Part shown: positions 6,287 through 13,825 of the stretch, piece by piece | Position numbering within the stretch: position 1 is the stretch's first letter | How the letters are laid out: the number at the start of each line of letters is the position of its first letter | Source: an uncultured Collinsella sp. | Lineage (GTDB): Bacteria > Actinomycetota > Coriobacteriia > Coriobacteriales > Coriobacteriaceae | Length of the DNA stretch: 18,040 bases | NCBI GenBank assembly: GCA_902464175.1 | Contig: CABQHZ010000031.1 | Span: 1-18,040, forward strand | Direction of reading: 5' to 3' | The notes under the pieces: model-generated | Seen by the model: the letters and a program-made list of their open reading frames with translations, nothing else | Database searches by the model: none | Told to the model about the DNA's origin: nothing | Position numbers and translations under genes: made by a program

Positions 6287-7741
6287 CTACTTCTCCCCCA
6301 TCTTGCGGGCGCGCTCGCGCACGTCCTCAATCGTGGAAGCATAGCGGAAAGCCTGCTCGGGCAGGTCATCGGCCTTGCCGTCGACAATCTCGGCGAAAGA
6401 GCGGACGGTATCCTCGACGCGGACGTAGACACCGGGGTTGCCGGTGAACTTCTCGGCGACGTGGAAGGACTGCGAGAGGAACTGCTGAATCTTACGGGCG
6501 CGGTTGACCGTAAGGCGCTGCTCCTCGGACAGCTCGTCCATACCCAGAATGGCGATGATGTCCTGAAGGTCGGAGTACTCCTGCAGGAGCTCCTGGACCT
6601 TGACGGCGACACGGTAGTGCTCCTCGCCGACGATCGAGGGATCGAGGGCGTCGGAGGAAGACGCGAGCGGGTCGATGGCCGGGAACAGGCCGAGCGACGA
6701 AATGCTACGCGAAAGAACCGTGGTGGCGTCGAGGTGCGTAAACGTCGTGGCAGGCGCCGGGTCGGTCAGGTCGTCTGCGGGGACGTAGACAGCCTGGACG
6801 GAGGTAATGGAGCCCGTCTTGGTCGAGGTAATGCGCTCCTGGAGGTCGCCCATCTCGGTTGCCAGCGTGGGCTGGTAACCAACGGCGGACGGCATACGGC
6901 CCAGCAGTGCGGAAACCTCGGAACCTGCCTGGGAGAAGCGGAAGATGTTGTCGATGAACAGCAGAACGTCCTGGCCGCGATCGCGGAAGTACTCAGCGGT
7001 GGTAAGGCCGGCCAGACCGATGCGCAGACGCGCTCCGGGCGGCTCGTTCATCTGACCATAGACCAAGCAGGTCTTGTCGATAACGCCAGACTCGCTCATC
7101 TCGAGGAACAGGTCGGTGCCCTCGCGGGTACGCTCGCCGACGCCGGTGAACACCGAGGTGCCGCCGTGCTCCTGGGCGAGGTTGTTGATAAGCTCCTGAA
7201 TCAGAACGGTCTTGCCGACGCCGGCGCCACCGAACAGGCCCGTCTTGCCGCCACGGATGTAGGGCTCAAGAAGGTCAACGGCCTTGATGCCGGTCTCGAA
7301 GATCTCGGTCTTGGTGGTGAGCTCGTCGAAACGGGGCGCTGCATGGTGGATGGGGTAGAACTCCTCCACCTCGGGCATGGGCTTGCCGTCGACGGGCTTG
7401 CCCATAACGTTCCAAATGCGGCCGAGCGTCTTGGGGCCAACGGGCATCTTCATGGGCTCACCGGTATCGGTAGCGATGAGGCCGCGCTGCAGGCCGTCGG
7501 TCGAGGACATGGCGACCGTGCGGACGACGCCGCCCGGAAGCTGGCTCTCGACCTCGAGGATCGTGCTCAGATGACCGATCGGGGTCTCGGCCTCGACCGT
7601 GAGCGCGTTGTAGATCGGGGGCACCGCGCCGTCAAACTTGACGTCGACGACAGGGCCGATGATTCGCACGATGCGACCATCACCGGCAGTCGTCTTCTTG
7701 GTGGCTTCCTCGACCGCAAGCTTTACGGTGTTATTAGCCAT
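6287..7741 (-). CDS. atpD: F0F1 ATP synthase beta subunit
   Basis: The 484-residue catalytic subunit of F1, which makes ATP from ADP and phosphate at the membrane. It has the Walker A GGAGVGKT (171-178), the catalytic glutamate in VGERTREG (E203), Walker B LLFIDNIF (260-267) and the DELSEEQ lever loop (402-408). The N-terminus is about 10-15 residues longer than in E. coli, with the beta-barrel starting near GRIVRIIGPVVDV. Its ATG overlaps the atpG stop codon by one base (TAATG), indicating translational coupling. No missing key residue is seen. Confidence 0.99.
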   Translation of the reverse strand: MANNTVKLAVEEATKKTTAGDGRIVRIIGPVVDVKFDGAVPPIYNALTVEAETPIGHLSTILEVESQLPGGVVRTVAMSSTDGLQRGLIATDTGEPMKMPVGPKTLGRIWNVMGKPVDGKPMPEVEEFYPIHHAAPRFDELTTKTEIFETGIKAVDLLEPYIRGGKTGLFGGAGVGKTVLIQELINNLAQEHGGTSVFTGVGERTREGTDLFLEMSESGVIDKTCLVYGQMNEPPGARLRIGLAGLTTAEYFRDRGQDVLLFIDNIFRFSQAGSEVSALLGRMPSAVGYQPTLATEMGDLQERITSTKTGSITSVQAVYVPADDLTDPAPATTFTHLDATTVLSRSISSLGLFPAIDPLASSSDALDPSIVGEEHYRVAVKVQELLQEYSDLQDIIAILGMDELSEEQRLTVNRARKIQQFLSQSFHVAEKFTGNPGVYVRVEDTVRSFAEIVDGKADDLPEQAFRYASTIEDVRERARKMGEK

Positions 7742-8649
7742 TACTGTTCCTCCAATGCTGAGGCTCCGCCGACGATCTCGTTAATCTCGGTCGTGATCGA
7801 AGCCTGGCGCACGCGACTATACGTGCGGGTAAGGGTCGAGATGATCGCGGTGGCGTTTTCCGTCGCGGAGTGCATGGCCTTGCGGCGTGCACCCTGCTCG
7901 GCAGCCGCCGAATCGATCAGGGCCTGGTAGATGACCGTCAGGATATAAGACGGCACAAGCTTGCCGAGAACATGCTCGGGAGAGGGCACGAACTCGAACG
8001 TGGACGAGATACGCTTAGGGGCGTCGGTCTCGTTCTTACGCGGACCGTGGGCCATAGCGATCATCTCGGGGTCGAGCGGCAACAGATGCTCGACGCGAAG
8101 CTCCTGATCCACGCGGTTCTTGGCGTGGTGGTAGACAAGCTCGACACGGTCAAGCTCACCGGCACGATACGCATCGCAGATATGAGAGGAGATCATGCGG
8201 GCCTGATTGAAATCGGGCTCAGAGGAGTTGCCCTCAAAGTGCATGACAACGTTTGCGCGGTCACGGAAATACGTGGCCGGCTTACGCCCGCACGCGATGA
8301 TCTCGCACTCGATGCCGTCGTTCGCCCAAGAAGCGGCGAGCTTTTCGGCCGTGCGCTCCACCGTCGTATTGAAACCGCCGGCAAGGCCGCGGTCCGAGGC
8401 AATAACGACAATCAGGCCATGCTTGACGCTCTCATGCTTCTGCAGCATGGGATCGGTGCCCGAACAGGAGGCGTCGCCGGCGACCGTCAACATGACGTCG
8501 GTCAGCGCCTCCTTATAGGGCTCGGCCTGCTTGGAGCGATCGAGGGCACGACGGATCTTGGCCGTAGAGACCATCTCCATCGTGCGCGTGATCTGCTTGG
8601 TCGTGGTAACCGAGGAGATTCGCTTCTTAATGTCGCGAAGGTTGGCCAT
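7741..8649 (-). CDS. atpG: F0F1 ATP synthase gamma subunit
   Basis: A 302-residue rotor shaft of F1. The N-terminal helix opens with the family pattern LRDIKKRISSVTTTKQITRTM (about 4-24) and the C-terminal helix ends with RQASITTEINEIVGGASAL (about 281-299); together they form the coiled coil inside the alpha/beta hexamer. The globular Rossmann-like middle includes SDRGLAGGFN near residue 84-93. Length is slightly above the usual 285-290. The ATG is 5 nt behind the atpA stop and the stop overlaps the atpD start, as expected within one operon. Confidence 0.98.
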   Translation of the reverse strand: MANLRDIKKRISSVTTTKQITRTMEMVSTAKIRRALDRSKQAEPYKEALTDVMLTVAGDASCSGTDPMLQKHESVKHGLIVVIASDRGLAGGFNTTVERTAEKLAASWANDGIECEIIACGRKPATYFRDRANVVMHFEGNSSEPDFNQARMISSHICDAYRAGELDRVELVYHHAKNRVDQELRVEHLLPLDPEMIAMAHGPRKNETDAPKRISSTFEFVPSPEHVLGKLVPSYILTVIYQALIDSAAAEQGARRKAMHSATENATAIISTLTRTYSRVRQASITTEINEIVGGASALEEQ

Positions 8650-8654
8650 GGGGC

Positions 8655-10253
8655 TTAGTTCTCCTCTGATCCAGAAACATCCGAATGGTGCTTGGCCATG
8701 AACTGCTGCTTGAAGTCGCCGATGACGCGCAAGAGCTCAGCCTTGGTGTCATCATCGATCTTCTTGGCGCGAACCTTGTCGAGCAGCGAACCAAAGCCAT
8801 TGTCCATGTACTCGATGAGCTCGGCACGGAAGGGCAGCACGTCGGCGATCTCCAGGTCATCCAGGAAGCCCTCGTTGCCAGCGAACAGCGTAACGATCTG
8901 CTCGCCAACCTCAAACGGCTTGTAACGCGGCTGCTTCAGGAGCTCGGTCATGCGAGCACCATGGGTCAGCTGCTTCTGAGTAGCCTCGTCGAGGTCGGAG
9001 CCGAACTGCGTAAAGCCAGCGAGCTCCTGATAGGAAGCGAGGTCCAGACGGAGGTTGCCGGCGACCTGCTTCATGGCCTTGGTCTGAGCGTCGCCACCGA
9101 CGCGGGACACGGAGATGCCCACGTCGACTGCCGGGCGCTGGCCCTGGAAGAAGAGCTCGGACTGCAGGTAGATCTGACCATCGGTAATGGAAATGACGTT
9201 GGTCGGAATGTAGGCCGAGACGTCGCCGTCCTGGGTCTCGATGATCGGCAGTGCCGTCATGGAGCCGTAACCGTTCTTCTTGGACATCTTGACGGCACGC
9301 TCGAGCAGACGAGAGTGCAGGTAGAAGATGTCGCCAGGATAGGCCTCGCGTCCGGGCGGACGATGCAGCGTCAGCGACATCTGACGGTAGGCCACAGCCT
9401 GCTTGGACAGGTCGTCGTAGATGACGAGCACGTGGCCGCCGGGGTTGGTCTCGCTGGCGGGCTTGCCGTCCTCGCCGTTGTACATGAAGAACTCGCCGAT
9501 AGCGGCACCGGCCATAGGCGCGATGTACTGCATAGGGGCGGAATCGGCAGCGGTGGCCGAAACGATGATGGTGTAGTCGAGCGCACCGTGCTGAGCGAGG
9601 GTCTCGCGGATGTTGGCAACCGTGGAGGCCTTCTGGCCGATGGCGACATAGATGCAGACCATGCCCTTGCCGCGCTGGTTGAGGATAGCGTCGATGGCGA
9701 TGGCGGTCTTACCGGTCTTACGGTCGCCGATGATGAGCTCACGCTGACCGCGGCCAATAGGCACCATGGAGTCGATAGCGAGCAGACCGGTCTGAACCGG
9801 CTCGCACACCGGGGTACGATCGATGACGCCGGGAGCCTTGAACTCGATGGGGCGACGGTGCGTGGCGACGATGTCGCCCAGGCCGTCGATGGGCTGGCCG
9901 AGCGGATTGACGACGCGGCCGAGCATGGCACGGCTCACGGGGATATCCATAATGCGGCCAGTGGTGCGGCACTCGTCGCCTTCCTTGATGGAGTCGACGG
10001 CACCGAACAGAACGGCGCCGACCTCGTCACGGTCAAGGTTCTGGGCAAGGCCGAAGACGGTCTCACCAGTATCGGAGCTCTTGAACTCCAGAAGCTCGCC
10101 TGCCATGGCGCTCTTGAGGCCGGAGACGCGCGCGATGCCGTCGCCTACCTCGTCGACCGTTGAAACCTCATGCGTATCGACCGTCGCGGAGAGGCTCGTG
10201 AGCTGCTCCTGCAGTTTCTTGGCGATATCCTGGGCATTGAGGGTTTCGGACAT
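8655..10253 (-). CDS. atpA: F0F1 ATP synthase alpha subunit
   Basis: A 532-residue regulatory/nucleotide-binding subunit of F1. It shows the Walker A GDRKTGKT (176-183), the DGQIYL segment near 358-363, and the signature PAVDVGISVSRVG, whose R384 is the arginine finger acting on the beta-subunit site. It is about 20 residues longer than E. coli AtpA, partly from an extra stretch of roughly 13 residues at 261-273 (EDGKPASETNPGG) just before the HVLVIYDDLSKQ strand. The ATG overlaps the atpH stop by one base (TAATG), with GGAGGTG upstream inside atpH. Function is secure. Confidence 0.99.
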   Translation of the reverse strand: MSETLNAQDIAKKLQEQLTSLSATVDTHEVSTVDEVGDGIARVSGLKSAMAGELLEFKSSDTGETVFGLAQNLDRDEVGAVLFGAVDSIKEGDECRTTGRIMDIPVSRAMLGRVVNPLGQPIDGLGDIVATHRRPIEFKAPGVIDRTPVCEPVQTGLLAIDSMVPIGRGQRELIIGDRKTGKTAIAIDAILNQRGKGMVCIYVAIGQKASTVANIRETLAQHGALDYTIIVSATAADSAPMQYIAPMAGAAIGEFFMYNGEDGKPASETNPGGHVLVIYDDLSKQAVAYRQMSLTLHRPPGREAYPGDIFYLHSRLLERAVKMSKKNGYGSMTALPIIETQDGDVSAYIPTNVISITDGQIYLQSELFFQGQRPAVDVGISVSRVGGDAQTKAMKQVAGNLRLDLASYQELAGFTQFGSDLDEATQKQLTHGARMTELLKQPRYKPFEVGEQIVTLFAGNEGFLDDLEIADVLPFRAELIEYMDNGFGSLLDKVRAKKIDDDTKAELLRVIGDFKQQFMAKHHSDVSGSEEN

Positions 10254-10729
10254 TAGGCTTCACCTCCGTACGTATTAGCAGAGTTTGCGAGGGTCTCCTG
10301 CGCGACGCGCAGCTGCGTCTTGACGGAAATGTCACGACGCTCGCCGCGGGCCTCGAGCACCAGGCCGCCCACGATAGACGGGTCGACCTGCTCGATAAGG
10401 AATACCTTGCGGCCGAAGTCCTGCTCGTATTTCTTAGTGATGGTTTGACGCAGCTCGTCGTCGAGCGGGATCGCCGTGGTGACGGTCACGCCCACTACAT
10501 CCTCGTCTTCCTCGGCAACATACTTAAAGGCAGCTGCCACCTTGGGAAGAAGGTCGAGCTGGTCGCGCTTGGACATGGTGTCGAGCACGGCGATGATCTC
10601 GGGGCTGGCGCTAGCCAGGCGCTCGATCATCTCGAGGTCCTCGAACACATGGTTCTCGGCCTTGGCGGCTTCCATAAGGGAGCGCGCGTAGGTCTCGAGC
10701 ACCTTGTCCTGATAGCGGCTAGTCGGCAT
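10253..10729 (-). CDS. atpH: F0F1 ATP synthase delta subunit
   Basis: A 158-residue peripheral-stalk subunit that joins subunit b to the top of the alpha subunits. The N-terminal helical bundle begins with the family pattern YARSLMEAAK, and the C-terminal domain has the conserved QVDPSIVGGLVLEARG (about 113-128). It is shorter than the usual 175-180 residues but both domains are recognisable. The start overlaps the 3' end of atpF by 11 nt, implying coupled translation. Sequence divergence is normal for this fast-evolving subunit. Confidence 0.96.
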   Translation of the reverse strand: MPTSRYQDKVLETYARSLMEAAKAENHVFEDLEMIERLASASPEIIAVLDTMSKRDQLDLLPKVAAAFKYVAEEDEDVVGVTVTTAIPLDDELRQTITKKYEQDFGRKVFLIEQVDPSIVGGLVLEARGERRDISVKTQLRVAQETLANSANTYGGEA

Positions 10730-11321
10730 TCAGGCTACCTGCTTCCTGGATGTAGCGCTCGATGAGCTTCTTCTGCTCGGTCTCGTCCTCGAGTGCCTCG
10801 CCCACGATCTTGGTGGCGACAGCGACGGACAGGTCGGCGATGGAGCTCGCGGCACCGGCGTAAATGGACTTGCGCTCGTCCTCGACGGTCGTGTGGGCCT
10901 TGGCGATGATCTCCTCGGCCTCCTTGTGAGCGGCCTCGATGATGCGGGCGCGCTCGGACTCGGCGTCCTTACGGGCCTCGAGAACGATATCGGCAGCCTG
11001 GCGACGGGCGTCAGTGACGATCGAGTCGGACTCAGCGCGCTTGGCGATAGCCTCCTGCTTGGTCTTCTCGGCCTCGTCGAGGCTCTCCTCGATCTTCTTG
11101 CCGCGCTCCTCCATGGTTTTCATGATGCCCGGCAGGGCGACCTTGGCCAGCACGATCCAGATAATCAGGAAGGCGATAAGCGCCGGGATGAACTCCGCCA
11201 TCTTAGGGATGAGGATGTCCGCACCGGCAGCGCCGTCCTCGGCGAACGCGGAAACCGGCATGAGCAGCGCGGCCGCGGACGCGGAGAGTGCGATCGCGCT
11301 CTTCTGGGATGAAAGATTCAT
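10719..11321 (-). CDS. atpF: F0F1 ATP synthase b subunit with signal-peptide-like N-terminus
   Basis: A 200-residue stator subunit. After the membrane helix (about 43-61, FIPALIAFLIIWIVLAKVA) comes the long charged, Ala/Glu/Lys-rich coiled coil (about 70-160) and a C-terminal delta-contacting part. It is longer than the usual 160-170 because of about 35 extra N-terminal residues. Those residues have a Lys, a hydrophobic stretch and SAFA-E, the pattern of a Sec signal peptide cleaved after A27. Cleavage would leave a short external N-terminus before the real membrane helix, consistent with the N-out topology of subunit b. The ATG has GGAG 8 nt upstream and lies 15 nt behind atpE. Identity is sure; processing is inferred. 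Confidence 0.97.
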   Translation of the reverse strand: MNLSSQKSAIALSASAAALLMPVSAFAEDGAAGADILIPKMAEFIPALIAFLIIWIVLAKVALPGIMKTMEERGKKIEESLDEAEKTKQEAIAKRAESDSIVTDARRQAADIVLEARKDAESERARIIEAAHKEAEEIIAKAHTTVEDERKSIYAGAASSIADLSVAVATKIVGEALEDETEQKKLIERYIQEAGSLNAD

Positions 11322-11336
11322 ACTTGACGCTCCGTG

Positions 11337-11531
11337 CTATTTAACGATCAGCGCGACAACGAAGCCGATCAGAGCCAGAGCCTCGCCGAAGGCGGAGCCC
11401 ATGATGAAGACGGTGAACACGCGGCCCTGGACCTCAGGCTGACGGGCCATAGCACCCGTAGCACCCAGAGCAGACAGGCCGATAGCAAGACCAGCGCCGA
11501 TAACACCGAGACCGTAACCGATAACTCCCAC
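11337..11531 (-). CDS. atpE: F0F1 ATP synthase c subunit (proton-type)
   Basis: A 64-residue hairpin of two membrane helices joined by the conserved ARQPE loop (29-33); about 10-14 such subunits form the rotor ring. Helix 1 is Gly/Ala-rich (GLGVIGAGLAIGLSALG) and helix 2 carries the ion-binding carboxylate E50. The residue after E50 is Ala, and the position equivalent to the sodium-binding Gln of Ilyobacter is Ile17. Coupling is therefore most likely to protons, not sodium. It is at the short end for the family, with a trimmed N-terminus. The start is GTG with a very strong AAAGGAGG ribosome site only 4 nt away, and no upstream in-frame start exists nearby. Confidence 0.97.
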   Translation of the reverse strand: MGVIGYGLGVIGAGLAIGLSALGATGAMARQPEVQGRVFTVFIMGSAFGEALALIGFVVALIVK

Positions 11532-11655
11532 GATTCCTCCTTTGTCGTGCGTGTCTTATTTCACGCAGGATAACCTTTTTATAACTGCCGGGCTCCATGG
11601 GTACGGGCACCGGCGGTTTAACGAATTGTCTTACCTTTAAGGCGCGAACGGAAGA
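11532..11655 (-). promoter_or_regulatory. atpB-atpE intergenic leader with hairpins
   Basis: This is the only sizeable gap in the ATP synthase operon (124 nt). On the minus strand it holds an imperfect stem-loop (11583-11618, AAC-GCCGG type arms with one mismatch), then an A/U-rich stretch (TTATAAAAAGG). A perfect 6-bp TGCGTG/CACGCA hairpin (11548-11567) with an 8-nt A-rich loop then stands just ahead of the AAAGGAGG ribosome site. It may boost translation of the high-copy c subunit or be an mRNA processing point; this is inference. Confidence 0.45.
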
Positions 11656-12459
11656 CTACTCCTCCTCCGCGACCTCCTCTGCCTCGGAGACATACACGGC
11701 GGTAAGGACCGTGAAGACGTAAGCCTGGATGGCGCCGACCACAAGCTCGATCGCATAGATCAGGATGAGGATGGCAAGCCAGGCCAGCGAAGGCAGGGCG
11801 CCGACGGCGTGGGCCGCGGAAACCTGCTGAAGCAGCGGCTGCATGAACATGCTCGCCATGATGGCGAACGAGCCCATGACCACGTGTCCTGCGAACATGT
11901 TGCAGAACAGACGGACGGCGAGCGTGATGAGGCGCAGGAAGGTCGAGAAGAGCTCGACAACCCACACGAGCACGTTCATCGGGAAGCTCACGCCCTGCGG
12001 GGCGAGACTCTTGATGTAGCCGATCACGCCGTGGGCCTTGCATCCGTAGTAGATGAAGTACACGAAGGCGAAGATGGCGAGCGCGGCGGTGGAGCCGATC
12101 GCGCCGGTGCCGGGCTTCATTCCCGGGATCAGGCCGATCATGTTATTGATCAGGATGAACAGGAAAAGCGAGCACAGGAACGGGAAGTGCTTCTTCCAGT
12201 TCTCACCCACGACACCCTTGCCGATATCGTTCTCGACGTACTCGATGATGTACTCGAAACCGTTGACGAAGAAGCCCTTGGGAACCAGGGTCTGCTTCTT
12301 CTTGAACACGGCCAGGACGATCAGGAGCACGATCGTGGAGACGATCAGCCAAAACGAGTACTGCGTGATGCCGCAGCTCAGATCGCCCACGACAGGGGTG
12401 GAGCTGAACTCGCTGACCAGATGATTAATCTCATCAGGCAGCTTTTCAAAAATTTCCAC
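11656..12459 (-). CDS. atpB: F0F1 ATP synthase a subunit
   Basis: A 267-residue polytopic membrane subunit that forms the two proton half-channels next to the c ring. The essential arginine is in LAVRLFCNMFAGH (R183), and the last helix has IELVVGAIQAYVFTVLT with E238 and Q245, the usual channel partners. Five or six hydrophobic helices are visible (about 34-52, 92-112, 120-139, 160-180, 190-212, 222-255). The C-terminus ends in an acidic EEVAEEE. The start is GTG (12459), with AAAGG about 6 nt upstream and the gene 3 nt behind the atpI-like stop. Confidence 0.98.
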   Translation of the reverse strand: MEIFEKLPDEINHLVSEFSSTPVVGDLSCGITQYSFWLIVSTIVLLIVLAVFKKKQTLVPKGFFVNGFEYIIEYVENDIGKGVVGENWKKHFPFLCSLFLFILINNMIGLIPGMKPGTGAIGSTAALAIFAFVYFIYYGCKAHGVIGYIKSLAPQGVSFPMNVLVWVVELFSTFLRLITLAVRLFCNMFAGHVVMGSFAIMASMFMQPLLQQVSAAHAVGALPSLAWLAILILIYAIELVVGAIQAYVFTVLTAVYVSEAEEVAEEE

Positions 12460-12462
12460 GAC

Positions 12463-12774
12463 TTACCTTTCGACCTCATGAGGATCTCGCAGCGCCTTGG
12501 CGACGCGAACCGCGCAGGCGGCCATAAAGGCCACGAAGCCGATCGCCTCGCCCAGGAGGAACATGCGAAATGCCTCTCCGAACAACACAAACACAACCAA
12601 GGTAAAGACGAGCAGAGCGATTGCCGAGACCGCCAGACTCACCATACCCTTGAGCATGTCCGCATTCTGCTTATCGTCAAGAACCGGCTTGAGCGTAAAG
12701 ACAAAGGGAAGGAAGGCAATTGCGCCCGCGATGGCGCCTGCAACGATAGCGAGCAGATCGGCTATCTGAAACAC
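12463..12774 (-). CDS. atpI: AtpI-like membrane protein heading the ATP synthase operon
   Basis: A small hydrophobic protein with three to four membrane helices (about 5-24, 43-66, 76-93 of 103 residues) in the place where AtpI (ATP synthase protein I, a c-ring assembly helper) is normally encoded. Sequence alone is weakly diagnostic; position directly before atpB, 3 nt apart, carries most of the weight. I chose GTG 12774, with GAGG 6 nt upstream. An in-frame GTG at 12786 has AAGGA placed too close. An in-frame TTG at 12849 would lie upstream of the probable promoter -10 box and has no ribosome site. The start could still be off by a few codons. Confidence 0.7.
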   Translation of the reverse strand: MFQIADLLAIVAGAIAGAIAFLPFVFTLKPVLDDKQNADMLKGMVSLAVSAIALLVFTLVVFVLFGEAFRMFLLGEAIGFVAFMAACAVRVAKALRDPHEVER

Positions 12775-12835
12775 TGGCGTCCTCACTTTCCTTTTTAACG
12801 CTTCACAGAACAGTTCCCGCCAAACATTGGTGACT

Positions 12836-12863
12836 ATTGTACGAGCCAATCGCTAAAGTACAA
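12836..12863 (-). promoter_or_regulatory. Probable ATP synthase operon promoter inside an inverted repeat
   Basis: On the minus strand TTGTAC (12863-12858), a 16-nt spacer and TACAAT (12841-12836) form a plausible sigma-70-type promoter, giving a leader of about 55 nt before the atpI-like GTG. TTGTAC (12838-12843) and GTACAA (12858-12863) are exact reverse complements 14 nt apart, so the inverted repeat covers the -35 and overlaps the -10. This could be an operator or chance. Confidence 0.5.
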
Positions 12864-13054
12864 CCGAAAAAGCATCGGTTAATACGCACCTGTTCGTTTT
12901 CTTAAGACCTTCTTTATGCCGCAGGTACGGTAATACGTTTTTCTCGAACCCTGCAGGGCAAAACGTCCGTTAACAGGAGTGCGCGCGGTCGCCTTTTGTT
13001 CGTCCGCGCGCACCGTTTCTTCGTATTTGCAGCCGCGGCCGTTTAGCCCAGCGA
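12864..13054. other. upp-atp intergenic region with candidate upp terminator
   Basis: No gene is seen here. A perfect 10-bp stem, GTGCGCGCGG (12979-12988) with CCGCGCGCAC (13004-13013), closes a 15-nt loop 42 nt after the upp stop. It has no real T tract on the minus strand (TCCTGTTAACG follows) and only a broken one on the plus strand. A CCCTGCAGGG palindrome lies near 12950-12960. The large hairpin is the best candidate for ending upp transcription, possibly Rho-assisted. Confidence 0.45.
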
Positions 13055-13702
13055 CTAGAGCGTGCCGTAGATGCGGTCGCCGGCGTCGCCCAGGCCGGGA
13101 ACGATGTAGGCGGCCTCGTTGAGATGGTCATCGATGGCGCACGTATAAATATGTACGTCGGGGTCCTTTTCGGTCAGTGATTTGAGACCCTCGGGGGCCG
13201 CCACGATGCACAGCATGCGGATGTCCTTGACACCGCGCTCGCGCAGGTAGCTGATGGCCATCTCGGCCGAACCGCCCGTGGCAAGCATGGGGTCGACGAC
13301 CAGGCAGATGCGCTGGTCGATATCCTTGGGCATCTTGCAGTAATACTCGTGCGGCTCGTGGGTGACCTCGTCGCGCTCCATGCCGATGTGGCCCACGCGA
13401 GCGGAGGGCACCAGGTCGAGGATGCCGTCGACCATGCCAAGGCCCGCACGCAGGATGGGCACGATGGCGAGTTTCTTGCCGGCAAGCTGTTTGAACGTGG
13501 CGGTAGTGATGGGGGTCTCGACCTCGACGTCTTCCATAGGCAGGTCGCGCATGGCCTCGTAGCCGTCAAAAAGCGCGAGTTCGCGCACGAGCTGACGGAA
13601 CTGGTTGGTGCCGGTGTTTTTGTCGCGCAGGATCGACAGCTTGTGCTGGACGAGCGGGTGATCGACAAGCGTCACACGGGACGCATCGTAGGTGACGGTC
13701 AT
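13055..13702 (-). CDS. upp: Uracil phosphoribosyltransferase
   Basis: A 215-residue pyrimidine-salvage enzyme that makes UMP from uracil and PRPP in the cytoplasm. It has PILRAGLGM (82-90), the PRPP-binding DPMLATGGSA (137-146) and the C-terminal uracil-site YIVPGLGDAGDRIYGT. Length is typical (about 209). I chose ATG 13702, which gives the usual N-terminus (LVDHPLVQHKLSILRD) and has AAAGGGG about 10 nt upstream; an upstream in-frame start would add 23 residues with no family counterpart. Its place ahead of the ATP synthase operon is a common Gram-positive arrangement. Confidence 0.97.
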   Translation of the reverse strand: MTVTYDASRVTLVDHPLVQHKLSILRDKNTGTNQFRQLVRELALFDGYEAMRDLPMEDVEVETPITTATFKQLAGKKLAIVPILRAGLGMVDGILDLVPSARVGHIGMERDEVTHEPHEYYCKMPKDIDQRICLVVDPMLATGGSAEMAISYLRERGVKDIRMLCIVAAPEGLKSLTEKDPDVHIYTCAIDDHLNEAAYIVPGLGDAGDRIYGTL

Positions 13703-13825
13703 GGATTGATTGCCCCTTTCGTTGCGGCCGCAAAACGGCCTTGCTGACAAGGCGCGCAGCAATGTCGCCACCGCACGCCATACATTAGTTTAGCGGTTTG
13801 TTGTATCGAGCAGCCCACCGCGGCC
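13703..13825 (-). promoter_or_regulatory. upp leader with overlapping hairpins
   Basis: In the 123 nt between glpK and upp, the minus strand holds GCCTTG-TCAG-CAAGGC (13753-13738), followed by GGCCG-TTTTG-CGGCC (13740-13726). The two stems share three bases and cannot both form fully. No clear promoter or T tract is visible, so whether upp has its own promoter or reads on from glpK is open. Confidence 0.4.

Noticed and set aside
5894..7930. Very long plus-strand open frame opposite atpC-atpD-atpG (678 codons)
   Set aside because: It runs across three well-identified minus-strand genes and their junctions. Such frames are common in GC-rich DNA with strong codon bias.
8685..10163. Long plus-strand open frame opposite atpA
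   Set aside because: It is the complement of a conserved AtpA; no ribosome site or domain supports it.
11337..11531. Sodium-type c ring
   Set aside because: The position of the sodium-ligand Gln is Ile17 and the residue after E50 is Ala, not Ser or Thr, so the sodium signature is absent.
12775..12849. Longer AtpI-like protein starting at TTG 12849
   Set aside because: This start lies upstream of the probable -10 box (12836-12841) and lacks a ribosome site; GTG 12774 is better placed.
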